Positions 16,125-27,683 of a DNA stretch of 64,000 bases are shown here, piece after piece; the stretch's first letter is position 1, and each line of letters starts with the position of its first letter. A model generated the notes under the pieces. It had not been told where the DNA came from. It did no database searches and saw only the letters and a list, made by a program, of their open reading frames with translations. The DNA is taken from assembly GCA_028713915.1 (NCBI GenBank), contig JAQTNK010000007.1:62001-126000 (forward strand), in the 5' to 3' direction. This DNA is from Rhodocyclaceae bacterium (GTDB lineage Bacteria > Pseudomonadota > Gammaproteobacteria > Burkholderiales > Rhodocyclaceae). Position numbers and translations under genes: made by a program.

Positions 16125-16192
16125 ACCGCCGAGGCGCAGAGGCGCCGAGAAATGCGCATCCGTTTTTCTCGGCTTCTCGGCGTCTCGGCGGT
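16125..16192. repeat. Long imperfect palindrome between rpsB and tsf
   Basis: Two 27-base arms (16125-16151 and 16166-16192) match in inverted orientation at 23 of 27 positions, around a 14-base centre. The arms consist of short CGCCGAG-like units. This style of intergenic palindrome, built from small CCGAG/CTCGG modules, looks like a dispersed element rather than a simple terminator; no poly-T follows. Only this copy is seen in the window. Confidence 0.7.
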
Positions 16193-16220
16193 GACATGAA
16201 TTTGAAATCGGAGTAAGACA

Positions 16221-17123
16221 ATGGCGGAAATCACCGCAAGCATGGTCAAGGAATTGCGCGAGAAGACTGACGCGCCGATGATGGAATGCAAGAAGGCGCT
16301 CACCGAAGCCGGTGGCGACATGGACAAGGCCGAGGAAATCCTGCGCGTCAAGCTGGGCAACAAGGCCACCAAGGCGGCGACGCGCGTGGCCGCGGAAGGC
16401 ATCGTCGGCCTTTATCTCGCCGGCGACGGCAAGCTTGCCAGCCTCGTCGAAGTCAATTGCGAAACCGACTTCGTCGCCAAGAACGACGACTTCATCGCCC
16501 TGGCGAAGAACCTCGCCGAACTCGTGGCGACCAAGAATCCGGCCGACGTGGCGGCGCTGTCCGCGCTCGAAATCAACGGCGCCACGGTCGAGGCGACGCG
16601 CACGGCGCTGGTCGGCAAGATCGGCGAGAACCTGTCGATCCGCCGCTTCGTGCGCATGCCGGCGCAAGGCAAGATCGCATCCTACGTGCATGGCGGCGCC
16701 AAGATCGGCGTGCTGGTCGACGTCAGCGGCGGCGACGAGCAACTGGCCAAGGACCTGGCGATGCATATCGCCGCGTCCAAGCCGAAGTCGCTCGACGCTT
16801 CCGGCGTCTCGGCCGACCTGCTCGACACCGAGCGCCGCATCGCCATCGAGAAGGCGCGCGAAGCCGGCAAGCCCGAAGCGATGCTGGAAAAGATCGCCGA
16901 AGGCACGGTGCAGAAATACCTCAAGGACGTGACCCTGCTGGGCCAGGTCTTCGTCAAGGCCGAAGACGGCAAGCAGACCATCGAGCAATTGCTGAAGGCC
17001 AAGGGTGCCAAGGTGAATGCCTTTGCGCTCTACATCGTCGGCGAGGGCATCGAGAAGAAGGTGTCCGACTTCGCCGCCGAAGTGGCCGAACAGGCAGCAG
17101 CTGCCGCCGCCGCGAAGAAGTAA
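16221..17123 (+). CDS. tsf: Elongation factor Ts
   Basis: Guanine nucleotide exchange factor that regenerates EF-Tu-GTP. The 300-aa product opens with a UBA-like domain ([16 protein letters not shown]) and has the [18 protein letters not shown] signature and the NCETDFVA-type motif. Its length fits the family. A GGAG lies at good spacing before the ATG. It follows rpsB in the normal order and is six bases from pyrH. Confidence 0.97.
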   Translation: MAEITASMVKELREKTDAPMMECKKALTEAGGDMDKAEEILRVKLGNKATKAATRVAAEGIVGLYLAGDGKLASLVEVNCETDFVAKNDDFIALAKNLAELVATKNPADVAALSALEINGATVEATRTALVGKIGENLSIRRFVRMPAQGKIASYVHGGAKIGVLVDVSGGDEQLAKDLAMHIAASKPKSLDASGVSADLLDTERRIAIEKAREAGKPEAMLEKIAEGTVQKYLKDVTLLGQVFVKAEDGKQTIEQLLKAKGAKVNAFALYIVGEGIEKKVSDFAAEVAEQAAAAAAAKK

Positions 17124-17129
17124 GCCGCG

Positions 17130-17855
17130 ATGCCCGCTGCCGCCGCTCCGCGCTATCGCCGCATCCTGCTCAAGCTCTCGGGCGAGGCGCTCATGGGCGA
17201 TGATGCCTATGGCATAAATCGCGAGACGCTCTGGCGCATCGTCACCGAAGTCAAGGCGGTGGCGGACCTGGGCGTCGAGCTCGGGGTGGTCATCGGCGGC
17301 GGCAACATCTTTCGCGGCATGGCCGGCGCGTCGACCGGCATGGATCGCGCCACGGCCGACTACATGGGCATGCTGGCCACGGTGATGAACGCCATGGCGC
17401 TGGCCGATGCCATGCGCCAGGCCAATCTCCAGGCGCGCGTGCAGTCGGCGCTGAACATCGAGCAGGTCGTCGAGCCCTACATCCGCGGCAAGGCGATCCG
17501 CTATCTCGAAGAGGGCAAGGTCGTCGTCTTCGGCGCCGGCACCGGCAACCCGTTCTTCACCACCGATACCGCGGCGGCGCTGCGCGGTTCCGAAATCGGC
17601 GCCGAGATCGTGTTGAAGGCGACCAAGGTCGACGGCATCTACACGGCGGATCCGAAGAAGGATCCGGCGGCGACGCGCTTTGCGCGCATCAGCTTCGACG
17701 AAGCCATCGGCCGCGACCTCAAGGTCATGGACGCGACGGCCTTCGCGCTGTGCCGCGACCAGAAGCTGCCGATCAACGTCTTTTCCATCTTCAAGCCGGG
17801 GGCGCTCAAGCGCGTGGTGATGGGCGAGGACGAGGGTACCCTGGTGCATTGTTAG
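17130..17855 (+). CDS. pyrH: UMP kinase
   Basis: Phosphorylates UMP to UDP in pyrimidine nucleotide synthesis. The 241-aa amino-acid-kinase-fold protein has [13 protein letters not shown] near the N-terminus, the GGGNIFRG loop and the [12 protein letters not shown] stretch of bacterial UMP kinases. The ATG six bases after tsf fits the family N-terminus, which varies in length. Usually allosterically activated by GTP and inhibited by UTP in this family. Confidence 0.96.
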   Translation: MPAAAAPRYRRILLKLSGEALMGDDAYGINRETLWRIVTEVKAVADLGVELGVVIGGGNIFRGMAGASTGMDRATADYMGMLATVMNAMALADAMRQANLQARVQSALNIEQVVEPYIRGKAIRYLEEGKVVVFGAGTGNPFFTTDTAAALRGSEIGAEIVLKATKVDGIYTADPKKDPAATRFARISFDEAIGRDLKVMDATAFALCRDQKLPINVFSIFKPGALKRVVMGEDEGTLVHC

Positions 17856-17865
17856 GAGTCGACAA

Positions 17866-18423
17866 GTGATTGCGGAACTCAAGAAGACCACCGAACAGAA
17901 AATGCTGAAGAGCCTCGACGCGCTCAAGCACGACCTCGCCAAGGTGCGCACCGGGCGGGCGCATACCGGCCTGCTCGACCACGTCCAGGTCGATTACTAC
18001 GGGTCGCCGATGCCGATCAATCAGGTGGCCAACCTGACGCTGATCGATGCCCGCACCATCGGCGTCCAGCCGTGGGAAAAGAACATGGTCCCGAAGGTCG
18101 AGAAGGCCATTCGCGACGCCGATCTGGGCCTCAATCCGGCCACCCAGGGCGACGTCATCCGCGTGCCGATGCCCATGCTGACCGAAGAGCGCCGCAAGGA
18201 ACTCATCAAGGTCGTCAAGCAGGAGGGCGAAGCCGCCAAGGTGGCGATCCGCAACCTGCGTCGCGATGCCATCGCCCACCTCAAGGACGCGCTGAAGAAG
18301 CACGAGATTCCCGAGGACGACGAGCGCCGCGCCCAGGACGACGCGCAGAAGCTGACCGACCGCTATGTCGCCGAAGTCGACAGGCTGCTGGCCGAAAAAG
18401 AAAAAGACCTGATGGCGGTCTGA
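17866..18423 (+). CDS. frr: Ribosome recycling factor
   Basis: Splits the post-termination ribosome together with EF-G. The 185-aa protein matches the family length and shows the conserved [14 protein letters not shown] and QPWEKNMV stretches and the C-terminal helical bundle residues. It starts with GTG ten bases after pyrH. uppS follows 21 bases later. Confidence 0.97.
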   Translation: MIAELKKTTEQKMLKSLDALKHDLAKVRTGRAHTGLLDHVQVDYYGSPMPINQVANLTLIDARTIGVQPWEKNMVPKVEKAIRDADLGLNPATQGDVIRVPMPMLTEERRKELIKVVKQEGEAAKVAIRNLRRDAIAHLKDALKKHEIPEDDERRAQDDAQKLTDRYVAEVDRLLAEKEKDLMAV

Positions 18424-18444
18424 GACCGCCCCAAGGTCGTCGCC

Positions 18445-19251
18445 GTGGCCATCTTCACCAGTTCGACGCAAGCGGTCCCCGAGGTGCGGGCGGTGCCGCG
18501 CCATGTCGCCATCATCATGGACGGCAACGGCCGCTGGGCGAAGAAGCGCTTCATGCCGCGCGTCGCCGGCCACAAGCGCGGCGTCGAAACCCTGCGCACG
18601 GTCATCAAGGCTTGCGTCTCGCGCGGCGTCGGCTACTTGACGGTGTTCGCCTTCAGTTCCGAAAATTGGCGCCGTCCCCAGGAAGAAGTCAATTTCCTGA
18701 TGAACCTTTTCGTGTCGGCGCTCAGCAACGAAATCGACAAGCTGCACAAGAACGACGTCCGTCTCAAGGTGGTCGGCGACTTCTCGCGCTTCGAGCCGAA
18801 GCTGCGCCAGCTGATCGACGCCGGCGAGGCGAAGACGGCGCACAACACGCGGCTGACGCTGACCATCGCCGCCAATTACGGCGGCCGCTGGGATCTTCTG
18901 CAGGCCGTCAATCGGCTCTGTCGCGCGCATCCCGAAAAAGCCGGAAACTACACCGAAGACGACCTCGAGCCTTTCCTGACGATGGCTTACGCGCCCGAGC
19001 CGGATCTTTTCATCCGCACCGGCGGCGAACAGCGCATCAGCAATTTCCTGCTTTGGCAACTCGCCTACGCCGAGTTCTATTTCACCGACTTGCTGTGGCC
19101 CGAGTTCGACGGCGCCGCGCTCGACGCGGCGATCGATTCCTACCGCCAGCGCGAACGCCGTTTTGGCCGCACCAGCGAACAGCTGACGGCGGCAGGCGAG
19201 CCCCAGGTGCCGCTCGCGCCGCTTGCCCAAGCACACGACGAAAATGCTTAA
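18445..19251 (+). CDS. uppS: Isoprenyl transferase / undecaprenyl diphosphate synthase
   Basis: Extends farnesyl diphosphate to the C55 lipid that carries peptidoglycan and O-antigen precursors. The 268-aa product has the cis-prenyltransferase motif [10 protein letters not shown], with the catalytic Asp, then [18 protein letters not shown] and the C-terminal [20 protein letters not shown]. The GTG start at 18445 gives a slightly long N-terminus; a start closer to the [10 protein letters not shown] motif is possible. Its end overlaps cdsA by eight bases. Confidence 0.95.
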   Translation: MAIFTSSTQAVPEVRAVPRHVAIIMDGNGRWAKKRFMPRVAGHKRGVETLRTVIKACVSRGVGYLTVFAFSSENWRRPQEEVNFLMNLFVSALSNEIDKLHKNDVRLKVVGDFSRFEPKLRQLIDAGEAKTAHNTRLTLTIAANYGGRWDLLQAVNRLCRAHPEKAGNYTEDDLEPFLTMAYAPEPDLFIRTGGEQRISNFLLWQLAYAEFYFTDLLWPEFDGAALDAAIDSYRQRERRFGRTSEQLTAAGEPQVPLAPLAQAHDENA

Positions 19252-20050
19252 GGCGCGGGTGCTGACCGCGTTGGCCCTGCTGTGCGCGTTGCTCGGGGTG
19301 CTGTTCCTGCTGCCGCCGCCCGCCGTCGCCGCTGCCTTCGGCCTGGTGGCGGCCGTCGCCGCCTGGGAATGGGCCGGGCTCATGCGCATCGATACGGCCG
19401 GCCGCGTGCTCTACGCCGTCCTCGTCAGCGCCTTTTGCTGGCAGACCTACGTCCTGGGCGCCGCCGCCTTCCTGCTGTTCTGGGCGGCCGCGGCAGGCTT
19501 CTGGCTGCTGGCGGCCGCGTTCTGGCTGCGCCGGCGCTGGAGCATGGCGGCCAACGACCTGCTCGGTTATGCGCTCGGCGTGCTGCTCATCGTTGCCACC
19601 TGGGCCGCCATGGTGGCGCTGCATGGCCGCGGCCCCTGGGTCCTGATCGGCGTCATGGCCGTGGCGTGGGTCGCCGACATCGCCGCCTATTTCACCGGGC
19701 GCGCCTGCGGCCGCCGCAAGCTGGCGCCGAGCATCAGCCCCGGCAAAACCTGGGAGGGCGTGGCCGGCGCTCTGGCCGGCGTCTTTATCTATGGCCTGGG
19801 CATTGCCGTGGCGACCGGGTACCTGGTCACGGCGTCGCTGGCCGGCGTGGTGGTCGCCGCGCTGTGCCTCGCGCTGCTGACGGCGCTCGGCATCGCCGGC
19901 GACTTGTTCGAATCGCTGCTCAAGCGCCAGGCCGGCATCAAGGACAGCAGCAACCTCTTGCCGGGGCACGGCGGCGTCCTCGATCGCATCGACAGCCTGA
20001 TGGCCATCCTGCCGCTGGCGGCGCTCATGTTGCAATGGAGCAGTCAATGA
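19244..20050 (+). CDS. cdsA: Phosphatidate cytidylyltransferase
   Basis: Makes CDP-diacylglycerol, the branch-point precursor of membrane phospholipids. The 268-aa product is an integral membrane protein with about seven hydrophobic helices, and carries the C-terminal CDS signature from [21 protein letters not shown] into LDRIDS. I choose the ATG overlapping the end of uppS by eight bases; a TTG 21 bases earlier is also open. Its stop overlaps the dxr start (ATGA). Confidence 0.95.
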   Translation: MLKARVLTALALLCALLGVLFLLPPPAVAAAFGLVAAVAAWEWAGLMRIDTAGRVLYAVLVSAFCWQTYVLGAAAFLLFWAAAAGFWLLAAAFWLRRRWSMAANDLLGYALGVLLIVATWAAMVALHGRGPWVLIGVMAVAWVADIAAYFTGRACGRRKLAPSISPGKTWEGVAGALAGVFIYGLGIAVATGYLVTASLAGVVVAALCLALLTALGIAGDLFESLLKRQAGIKDSSNLLPGHGGVLDRIDSLMAILPLAALMLQWSSQ

Positions 20051-21228
20051 AACGGCAGCGGCTTACCGTGCTCGGCGCGACGGGCTCGATCGGCGTCAGC
20101 ACGCTCGATGTCGTGGCGCGCCACCCCGAGCGCTACGAGGTTTTCGCCCTGAGCGGCTTCAGCCGCGTCGATACGCTCGCCGCACAATGCATTCGGCATC
20201 GTCCGCGCTATGCCGTGGTTGGCGGCGGCGACGCCGCCACGCAGCTGGAATCGCGCTTGCGCGCGGCGGGCGTCGTCACCGAAGTGCTCGCCGGCGAGGA
20301 TGCGCTGGAACAGGTGGCGGCGGCGCCGGAAACCGATGCGGTGATGGCGGCCATCGTCGGCGCCGCGGGCCTGCGGCCGACGCTGGCCGCGGTGCGGGCG
20401 GGCAAGCGCGTGCTGCTCGCCAACAAGGAAGCGCTGGTCATGGCCGGCGCGGTCTTCATGGCGGAAGTGCGCAAGTCGGGCGCGACGCTGCTGCCCATCG
20501 ACAGCGAACACAATGCCGTGTTCCAGTCGCTGCCGGCGGGATTCGCCGGCGACTTCGAGCGCCGCGGCGTGCGCCGGATCTTGCTCACGGCGTCGGGCGG
20601 GCCGTTTCGGGCGACGCCGCTGGAACAACTGGCGAGCGTGACGCCGAGCCAGGCCTGCGCCCATCCCAACTGGAGCATGGGCCGCAAGATTTCCGTCGAT
20701 TCGGCGACGATGATGAACAAGGGACTCGAAGTCATCGAGGCGCACTGGCTGTTCGCTGCCGGCGCCGAGCGCATCGAAGTGGTGATTCATCCGCAGAGCG
20801 TGATCCATTCGCTGGTCGAATATGTCGACGGTTCGGTGATCGCCCAACTGGGCAATCCGGACATGCGCACGCCGATCGCCCATGCCTTGGCCTATCCCGA
20901 ACGGATCGACGCCGGTGTCGCGGCGCTCGATCTGTTCCAGGTGGCGCAGCTGACTTTCGAGCGTCCCGACCTGGAGCGCTTTCCTTGCCTGCGGCTGGCC
21001 TATCGCGCGCTGGCGGCGGGCGGCAACGCGCCGGCGGTGATGAACGCCGCCAACGAGGTTGCGGTGGCCGCCTTCCTCGAGGGACGACTGCCTTTCCTGC
21101 GCATTGCCGGCGTCATCGCCGCCGCGCTCGACGCCGTGCCGCCGGGGCCGGCAGCGGACCTGCCGGCCGTGCTGGCGGCAGATGCGCTGGGACGGCAGGC
21201 GGCGCTGGTCGCCCTGGCGCGGCCATGA
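20047..21228 (+). CDS. dxr: 1-deoxy-D-xylulose-5-phosphate reductoisomerase
   Basis: Second step of the MEP pathway to isoprenoids: NADPH-dependent conversion of DXP to MEP. The 393-aa product has the NADPH loop [15 protein letters not shown], the metal-site segment [16 protein letters not shown], and [21 protein letters not shown]. The length is typical. Translationally coupled to cdsA and, through an ATGA overlap, to rseP. Supplies the precursors that UppS, two genes upstream, extends. Confidence 0.97.
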   Translation: MKRQRLTVLGATGSIGVSTLDVVARHPERYEVFALSGFSRVDTLAAQCIRHRPRYAVVGGGDAATQLESRLRAAGVVTEVLAGEDALEQVAAAPETDAVMAAIVGAAGLRPTLAAVRAGKRVLLANKEALVMAGAVFMAEVRKSGATLLPIDSEHNAVFQSLPAGFAGDFERRGVRRILLTASGGPFRATPLEQLASVTPSQACAHPNWSMGRKISVDSATMMNKGLEVIEAHWLFAAGAERIEVVIHPQSVIHSLVEYVDGSVIAQLGNPDMRTPIAHALAYPERIDAGVAALDLFQVAQLTFERPDLERFPCLRLAYRALAAGGNAPAVMNAANEVAVAAFLEGRLPFLRIAGVIAAALDAVPPGPAADLPAVLAADALGRQAALVALARP

Positions 21229-22598
21229 GCATCGGCGGATTTTTCTGGTACGCCGGGGCGTTCGCCCTGGCGCTGGGCATCCTCATCGTGGTCCACGAGT
21301 TGGGCCACTTTGCCGTCGCCCGCCTTTGCGGCGTCAAGGTGCTGCGGTTTTCGCTGGGCTTCGGCAAGACGCTGCTGTCGCGCCGCTGGGGCAAAGACGG
21401 GACCGAATGGGCGCTCGCGGCATTCCCGCTCGGCGGCTACGTCAAGATGCTCGACGAGCGCGAAGGCCCGGTGCCGGAGGAAGAGGCGCACCGTGCGTTC
21501 AACCGCCAGGGCGTGGGGCGCCGGGCGCTGATCGTGGTTGCCGGGCCGCTGGCGAATCTGCTGCTGGCGGTGGCGATCTACGCGGGCGTATTCATGCAGG
21601 GCACGGAGGAATTGCGCCCCGTGCTCGGCGCGCCGCCCGCCGGCAGCATCGCCGCGCGGGCCGGCGTGCGCGAACACGAGACGGTGCGCGCCGTCGCCGG
21701 CAAGGCCGTCGACACCTGGCAGGACTTGCGCTGGGAACTGGTGCGCCAGGTCGTCAATCGCGCGCCGGTGAAGCTGGAAGTCGCCGACGCCAAGGGCGAC
21801 ATCGCCATTCGTACGCTCGACCTGAGCGATCTTCCCGCCGCTGCCATCGAAGGCGATCTGCCGAGCGAACTGGGGCTCAAGCGCTACTGGCCGATGCTGC
21901 CGCCGGTGATCGGGCAAGTCGTCGCCGGTTCGCCGGCGGCTCTTGCGGGCCTCGCCGCGGGAGACGAAGTCGTCGCCATCGACGGCCGGCCGATCGCCGC
22001 CTGGGGCGAACTTGCCGCGACGATCCGCCAGGCGCCGGGCAAGCGGCTGACGCTGGAAACGCGGCGCGACGGCGTCAGCCGGACGGTCGTCGTGGTCGTC
22101 GCGGCGGTGAAGGACGAAGGCGAGCCGATCGGGCGCATCGGCATCGCCGTGCGCGAGAATCCGAACGTCCATGCCGACCTGTTCGTCATGGTGAAACTGG
22201 GGCCGGTGGCGGCACTGCGGCGTGCCGTGGAACAGACCTGGGATACCGCAGTGTTCACCCTGCGCATGATCGGCCGCATGGCGATGGGCGAACTGTCGTG
22301 GAAGAACGTCTCGGGACCGGTGACGATCGCGGACTACGCGGGGCAATCGGCGCACATGGGCCTCTCGCCTTACCTCAAGTTCCTGGCCCTCATCAGCATC
22401 AGCCTCGGCGTCCTGAACCTGCTGCCCATTCCCATCTTGGATGGAGGGCATTTGATGTATTATCTCGCCGAGGTTATCAAGGGCGGCCCTCTTTCCGAAC
22501 GCGTGATGGAGATCGGCCAGCAGATCGGCTTGGCGATTCTGCTCACGCTCATGGCTTTCGCTTTTTTCAACGATATCAATCGTCTCATCTCGGGCTGA
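21225..22598 (+). CDS. rseP: Site-2 protease RseP
   Basis: Membrane metalloprotease that cuts anti-sigma factor RseA in the envelope-stress pathway and clears signal-peptide remnants. The 457-aa product has the zinc motif VVHELGHF near residue 18, a second metal-site motif LDGGH near residue 405, flanking membrane helices and two periplasmic PDZ-like regions (about 110-190 and 200-290). Its start overlaps the dxr stop and bamA follows four bases later, the usual order in this group. Confidence 0.95.
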   Translation: MSIGGFFWYAGAFALALGILIVVHELGHFAVARLCGVKVLRFSLGFGKTLLSRRWGKDGTEWALAAFPLGGYVKMLDEREGPVPEEEAHRAFNRQGVGRRALIVVAGPLANLLLAVAIYAGVFMQGTEELRPVLGAPPAGSIAARAGVREHETVRAVAGKAVDTWQDLRWELVRQVVNRAPVKLEVADAKGDIAIRTLDLSDLPAAAIEGDLPSELGLKRYWPMLPPVIGQVVAGSPAALAGLAAGDEVVAIDGRPIAAWGELAATIRQAPGKRLTLETRRDGVSRTVVVVVAAVKDEGEPIGRIGIAVRENPNVHADLFVMVKLGPVAALRRAVEQTWDTAVFTLRMIGRMAMGELSWKNVSGPVTIADYAGQSAHMGLSPYLKFLALISISLGVLNLLPIPILDGGHLMYYLAEVIKGGPLSERVMEIGQQIGLAILLTLMAFAFFNDINRLISG

Positions 22599-22602
22599 AC
22601 GA

Positions 22603-24882
22603 ATGAAGAAAAATATCCTCGCGGGCCTGGTTGGGGCATTGTTCGCGACCGCGGCCTTGGCATTCGATCCCTTCGTCGTCAAGGACATCCGTGTCGAAGG
22701 CATCCAGCGCACGGAAGCGGGCACGGTGTTCAGCTACCTGCCAGTCAAGGTCGGCGACACGTTGACCGACGATGTGGCCGCGCAGGCCATCAAGACCCTG
22801 TTCGCGACGGGCTTCTTCAAGGACGTCCGGCTGGAAATCGAAGGGCAGGTGCTGGTGGTCGTCATCGAGGAACGGCCGGCAATCGCCGCCATCGATTTCG
22901 TCGGCATGAAGGCGTTCAAGAAGGAAGACGTGCTCAAGTCCTTGAAGGACGTGGGCCTGGCGGAATCGCGCATTTTCGACCGCTCGCTGCTGGATCGCGC
23001 CGAACAGGAGCTGAAGCGGCAATACCTGGGATTCGGCCATTACGCGGCGCGCGTGACGACGACGGTGACGCCTTTGGAGCGCAATCGCGTCGGCATCAAT
23101 TTCTCGATCGATGAGGGCGAGAAGGCGAAGATCAAGCAGATCAACATCGTCGGTGCGAATGCCTTCAAGGAAGCCGATCTGCTCGACTTGTTCGCGCTGC
23201 GCACGCCCAACTGGCTGACGTGGTACACGAAGAACGACCAGTATTCGAAACAGAAGCTTTCGGGCGATCTCGAATCCCTGCGCTCCTTCTACCTGGATCG
23301 CGGCTATCTCGAATTCGCGGTCGATTCGACCCAGGTGTCGATCTCCCCGGACAAGCAGGACATCTACATCACGATCAGCGTGAACGAAGGCGAAAGGTAT
23401 TCGATCTCCTCGGTCAAGCTCGCCGGCGATTTGCTGCTGCCCGAAGACGAACTGACCAAGCTGGTGACGGTCAAGCCCGGCGACGTCTATTCGCGCGAGA
23501 AGATGACCGAGACCACCAAGGCGATCGGCGAGCGCCTGGGCAACGAGGGCTACGCCTTTGCCAACGTCAATGCCGCGCCGGAAATCGACAAGGATAAGCG
23601 CCAGGTCGCGTTTACGATCTTCCTCGATCCCGGCCGCCGCGTGCACGTGCGCCGCATCAACGTGGCCGGCAACACGCGGACGCGCGACGAAGTCATTCGC
23701 CGCGAAATGCGCCAGCTCGAAGGCGCCTGGTACGAAGGCGACAAGATCAACAAGTCGCGCACGCGCGTCGACAATCTCGGCTATTTCGACGAAGTCACGC
23801 TGGAGACGCCGGCGGTGCCCGGCGTCACCGATCAGGTCGATGTCAATGTCAATGTCAAGGAAAAGCCAACCGGCAACATCATGGTCGGCGCGGGCTTTTC
23901 CTCCGCCGACAAGGTTTCGCTGTCCGGCTCGATCCAGCAGGAAAATCTGTTCGGCAGCGGCAAGACCGTCGGCATCCAGTTGAACACCAGCAAGTACTAC
24001 AAGACCTACGCCTTTTCCTACACCGATCCGTACTATACGATCGACGGCATTTCGCGCGGCTTCGACATCTATCACCGCACCACCAACACGGCCGGACTTG
24101 CGCTCGGTACCTACAACGCCTCGTCCATGGGGGGCGGAGTCCGCTGGGGCCTGCCGCTCAGCGAGCAGGATTTCGTCAGCCTTGGCTTGTCGATCGATGC
24201 CACCACGTTGTCGCTCGACAGCACGTCGCCGCAGATTTGGCAAGACTACGTTACTACCTTCGGCGCGACCTCGACGACGCTGCTGAGCTCGGCGGGCTGG
24301 ATGCGGAATACCATCGACAGCCGCCTCTATCCGATGAAGGGAAGCTCTTACGGCGTGGGCGGGGAACTCAGCCTGCCGGGCGGCAACGTCAAGTACGCGC
24401 GCCTGAATCTCCAGCATACGCGCTACATTCCCATGGCCAAGGACCAGACCCTGATGCTCAACGCGCAAATCGGCGAGGTCGTCGGCTACGGCGGGCAGCC
24501 GGTGCCGTTCACGAAGAACTTCTATGCCGGCGGCATCGGCTCCGTGCGCGGCTTCGACAGCTCCTCGCTGGGACCCGTCGATCCGACCACCAACGGACGC
24601 CTCGGCGGCACGCGGCGGATCACCGGTTCAGCGGAATACTTGTTCCCGATGCCCGGCATGGGCAAGGACAAGTCGGTGCGCCTGTCGGGCTTTGTCGATG
24701 CGGGTCAGGTCTGGGGTTACGGATCGCCGGTCACCTTGAGCGACATGCGTTACAGTGCCGGCGTTGGCCTGGCTTGGTCATCGCCGTTCGGGCCGTTGAA
24801 ATTCAGTTTTGCCAAGCCGCTCAACGCCAAACCGGGCGACAATATCCAGCACCTGCAGTTCACCATGGGTACCGCTTTTTGA
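22603..24882 (+). CDS. bamA: Outer membrane protein assembly factor BamA
   Basis: Central subunit of the BAM complex that folds beta-barrel proteins into the outer membrane. The 759-aa protein starts with a signal peptide cut after about residue 20 (ATAALA-FDPF). Five POTRA repeats follow to about residue 420, then an Omp85 barrel that ends in the aromatic C-terminus required for insertion (TMGTAF). The barrel carries the conserved VRGF stretch near residue 645. Immediately followed by its partner chaperone gene skp. Confidence 0.96.
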   Translation: MKKNILAGLVGALFATAALAFDPFVVKDIRVEGIQRTEAGTVFSYLPVKVGDTLTDDVAAQAIKTLFATGFFKDVRLEIEGQVLVVVIEERPAIAAIDFVGMKAFKKEDVLKSLKDVGLAESRIFDRSLLDRAEQELKRQYLGFGHYAARVTTTVTPLERNRVGINFSIDEGEKAKIKQINIVGANAFKEADLLDLFALRTPNWLTWYTKNDQYSKQKLSGDLESLRSFYLDRGYLEFAVDSTQVSISPDKQDIYITISVNEGERYSISSVKLAGDLLLPEDELTKLVTVKPGDVYSREKMTETTKAIGERLGNEGYAFANVNAAPEIDKDKRQVAFTIFLDPGRRVHVRRINVAGNTRTRDEVIRREMRQLEGAWYEGDKINKSRTRVDNLGYFDEVTLETPAVPGVTDQVDVNVNVKEKPTGNIMVGAGFSSADKVSLSGSIQQENLFGSGKTVGIQLNTSKYYKTYAFSYTDPYYTIDGISRGFDIYHRTTNTAGLALGTYNASSMGGGVRWGLPLSEQDFVSLGLSIDATTLSLDSTSPQIWQDYVTTFGATSTTLLSSAGWMRNTIDSRLYPMKGSSYGVGGELSLPGGNVKYARLNLQHTRYIPMAKDQTLMLNAQIGEVVGYGGQPVPFTKNFYAGGIGSVRGFDSSSLGPVDPTTNGRLGGTRRITGSAEYLFPMPGMGKDKSVRLSGFVDAGQVWGYGSPVTLSDMRYSAGVGLAWSSPFGPLKFSFAKPLNAKPGDNIQHLQFTMGTAF

Positions 24883-24905
24883 TTGAGTAGATTTCGAGGA
24901 AAGCT

Positions 24906-25412
24906 ATGTTGAAGAAAGCCCTTGTTGCGTTCATGTCCATCGGTCTCGTCGTCTCGGCCGCTTCCGCCGAGGCGGAGATGCGAATCGGCTTCGTCAATGG
25001 CCAGCGTGTGATCAACGAATCGCCTCAGGCGATCAAGGCGAAGAAGAAGATCGAGAAGGAATTCGAAAAGCGCGATCAGGACTTGCAGAAACTCGCCAAG
25101 CAACTGCAGGGATTGCAGGAAGGCCTGGAGAAGAACGCGACGACCATGGCGGAATCCGAGCGCCACAACAAGGAGCGCGAGTTCAACGACCTCAATCGCG
25201 ATTTCCAGCGTAAGCAGCGCGAGTTCCGCGAAGACCTCAACCTGAGGCAGAACGAGGAAATGGCGTCGATCTACGAGAACGTGAACAAGGTCATCAAGAA
25301 GGTTGCGGAAACCGAGAAGTACGACCTCATCGTTCAGGAAGCCGTCTATTTCAGCCCGAAGATCGACATCACCGACAAGGTGATCAAGGCGCTCGGCGAC
25401 GCTTCCAAGTAG
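24906..25412 (+). CDS. skp: Periplasmic chaperone Skp/OmpH family
   Basis: Holds unfolded outer-membrane proteins in the periplasm for delivery to BamA. The 168-aa product has a signal peptide (ending about ASAEA), the family opening [18 protein letters not shown], and a long charged helical region (about 45-130) that forms the tentacle hairpin of Skp trimers. AGGAAAG sits at proper distance before the ATG. Placement between bamA and lpxD is conserved across proteobacteria. Confidence 0.94.
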   Translation: MLKKALVAFMSIGLVVSAASAEAEMRIGFVNGQRVINESPQAIKAKKKIEKEFEKRDQDLQKLAKQLQGLQEGLEKNATTMAESERHNKEREFNDLNRDFQRKQREFREDLNLRQNEEMASIYENVNKVIKKVAETEKYDLIVQEAVYFSPKIDITDKVIKALGDASK

Positions 25413-25423
25413 CGTCCGCTCCT

Positions 25424-26458
25424 GTGCCTGTCCGCCTCGACGAGATCGTCGCGCGCTTCGGCGGCACGCTCGTCGGCGATGGCAGCCTGGCCGTCTCCGG
25501 CATCGCCCCGCTCGATAGCGCCGGGCCGCAGCAGCTGGGCTTTCTCGCCAATCCCAAGTATCGCTCCCAGCTCGCCACGACCCTGGCGGCGGCGGTCATC
25601 GTGGCCCCCGAGGCGGTGGCCGACTGCCGCGTCGCGGCCATCGTCACGCCGCAGCCCTACCTTTACTTTGCCCGCGTCGCGCAGTGGCTCAACGCGCCGG
25701 CGCGACCGGCGCCGGGCGTCCATGCCACGGCAGTCGTCGAAACGGCGGTGCCGGCGAGCGCTGCCATCGGGCCGCACGTCTGGATCGGCGCCGATGCGAC
25801 AATCGGCGCCGATGTCGTCATCGGTGCGAATTGCAGCATTGGTGCCGGCGTCGTCATCGGCGCGGGCTCCTGGCTGCATCCGAACGTCGCCATCTATCGT
25901 GATTGCGTGGTTGGGGCGCGCGCCATCATCCATGCCGGCGCCGTCATCGGCGCCGACGGTTTCGGCTTCGCCCGCGAAACGGACGGCGCCTGGGTCAAGA
26001 TTCCCCAGACCGGCCGCGTGGTGATCGGCGACGACGTCGAGATCGGCGCCGGCACCACCATCGATCGCGGCGCGCTCAATGACACAGTCATCGAGGACGG
26101 CGTCAAGCTCGACAACCAGATCCAGGTCGGCCACAACGTGCGCATCGGCGCGCACACGGCGATGGCCGGCTGCGTCGGCATTGCCGGCAGCGCCACCATC
26201 GGCCGGCGCTGCACGATCGGCGGCGGCGCCGTGATCCTGGGCCACCTGACGCTGGCCGACGACGTCAATGTCTCCGCCGGCACGCTCGTCGCCAAGTCCA
26301 TCGTCAAGCCCGGCAGCTACACCGGCACGGTGCCGTTCATGGAGCACGACGCCTGGCTGAAAAATTTCGCCCGGCTGCGGCATCTCGACGCGATGGCCGA
26401 TAAAATACGCGCCCTCGAAGCGAGGCTCGCCGCGCTGGAACAAGGACACGAATCATGA
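25424..26458 (+). CDS. lpxD: UDP-3-O-(3-hydroxyacyl)glucosamine N-acyltransferase
   Basis: Third step of lipid A synthesis: adds the N-linked hydroxyacyl chain from ACP. The 344-aa product has the N-terminal uridine-binding domain (about 1-95). A left-handed beta-helix of hexapeptide repeats follows ([18 protein letters not shown] and onward, about 105-290), with the catalytic His expected in the QVGHNVRIG turn. It starts with GTG twelve bases after skp. Its stop overlaps the fabZ start. Confidence 0.96.
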   Translation: MPVRLDEIVARFGGTLVGDGSLAVSGIAPLDSAGPQQLGFLANPKYRSQLATTLAAAVIVAPEAVADCRVAAIVTPQPYLYFARVAQWLNAPARPAPGVHATAVVETAVPASAAIGPHVWIGADATIGADVVIGANCSIGAGVVIGAGSWLHPNVAIYRDCVVGARAIIHAGAVIGADGFGFARETDGAWVKIPQTGRVVIGDDVEIGAGTTIDRGALNDTVIEDGVKLDNQIQVGHNVRIGAHTAMAGCVGIAGSATIGRRCTIGGGAVILGHLTLADDVNVSAGTLVAKSIVKPGSYTGTVPFMEHDAWLKNFARLRHLDAMADKIRALEARLAALEQGHES

Positions 26459-26907
26459 CCGCGATGGACATCCACCAGATCCTCGAATACCTGCCGCACC
26501 GCTACCCGTTCCTGCTGGTCGACCGCGTGCTCGAAGTCGTTCCGGGCGAGCGCATCGTCGCGCTCAAGAACGTCAGCGTGAACGAGCCTTTCTTCCCCGG
26601 CCATTACCCTCATCATCCCGTCATGCCCGGCGTGCTGATCATCGAGGCGCTGGCGCAGACGGCCGCGATACTTTCCTTCAAGACGCTCGGCGACAAGCCG
26701 GACGACCAGTCGGTCTATTACTTCGTCGGCATCGACGGCGCCCGTTTCAAGCGGCCGGTCGGTCCCGGCGACCAGTTGATCATGGAAGTCTCCATCGTCG
26801 TCAATCGGCGCGGCATGTGGAAGTTCTCCGCCGTCGCCAAGGTCGACGGCAAGGTCGCCGCCGAGGCCGAACTCATGTGCACGGTGCGCGCGATCGAAGC
26901 GGAATGA
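26455..26907 (+). CDS. fabZ: 3-hydroxyacyl-[ACP] dehydratase FabZ
   Basis: Dehydrates 3-hydroxyacyl-ACP in fatty acid elongation, competing with LpxA and LpxD for the same substrate pool. The 150-aa hot-dog-fold protein has the active-site stretch [21 protein letters not shown] with the catalytic His and, further along the hot-dog helix, Glu. The first ATG overlaps the lpxD stop; an in-frame ATG three codons later ([20 protein letters not shown]) would also fit. The stop overlaps lpxA. Confidence 0.96.
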   Translation: MTAMDIHQILEYLPHRYPFLLVDRVLEVVPGERIVALKNVSVNEPFFPGHYPHHPVMPGVLIIEALAQTAAILSFKTLGDKPDDQSVYYFVGIDGARFKRPVGPGDQLIMEVSIVVNRRGMWKFSAVAKVDGKVAAEAELMCTVRAIEAE

Positions 26908-27683
26908 GCGCGACGATCCATCCGACCGCCATCGTCCATCCCGCCGCGCGCCTAGGCAGCGGCGTCGACATCGGCGCCTATTCGATCGTCGGCGAACATG
27001 TCGAGATCGGCGCCAACACCTGGATCGGGCCGCACGTCGTGATCGGCGGCCATACGCGCATCGGCTGCGACAACCGCATCTTCCAGTTCAGTTCCATCGG
27101 CGCGGAGCCGCAGGACAAGAAATACGCGGGCGAGCCGACGCGGCTCGAGATCGGCGACCGCAACACCGTGCGCGAGTTCTGCACTTTCAACTGCGGCACG
27201 GCCCAGGACGTCGGCGTCACGCGCCTGGGCGACGACAACTGGATCATGGCCTACGTCCATCTGGCGCACGACTGCCAGATCGGCAACCGCACCATCTTCG
27301 CCAACAACGCGCAGCTGGCCGGGCACGTGCATGTCGGCGACTGGGCGATCCTCGGCGGCTTCACCGCCGTGCATCAGTTCGTCCGCATCGGCGCCCACAG
27401 CATGACGGCGTTGGGCACGATCCTGCTGCAGGACGTGCCGCCTTACGTCACCGCCGCCGGCAACCCGGCGGCGCCGCACGGCATCAACAGCGAGGGCTTG
27501 AAGCGCCGCGGCTTTTCGTCGGCCGGCATCATGGCCATCAAGCGCGCCTACAAGACTATCTACAAATCCGGCCTCAAGCTCGACGAGGCGCTGGCCAGCG
27601 TGGCGGCCGAAGCGGGGAAGGTCGCCGAACTGGCGCCGCTTGCCGATTTCCTGGCCCAGCCGGGCCGCGGCATCATCCGCTGA
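26904..27683 (+). CDS. lpxA: UDP-N-acetylglucosamine O-acyltransferase
   Basis: First step of lipid A synthesis, using hydroxyacyl-ACP. The 259-aa product is a hexapeptide-repeat beta-helix ([20 protein letters not shown] onward) and has the catalytic-His segment [14 protein letters not shown] and the C-terminal helical bundle. The ATG overlaps the fabZ stop. lpxB starts directly after its stop. Confidence 0.97.
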   Translation: MSATIHPTAIVHPAARLGSGVDIGAYSIVGEHVEIGANTWIGPHVVIGGHTRIGCDNRIFQFSSIGAEPQDKKYAGEPTRLEIGDRNTVREFCTFNCGTAQDVGVTRLGDDNWIMAYVHLAHDCQIGNRTIFANNAQLAGHVHVGDWAILGGFTAVHQFVRIGAHSMTALGTILLQDVPPYVTAAGNPAAPHGINSEGLKRRGFSSAGIMAIKRAYKTIYKSGLKLDEALASVAAEAGKVAELAPLADFLAQPGRGIIR

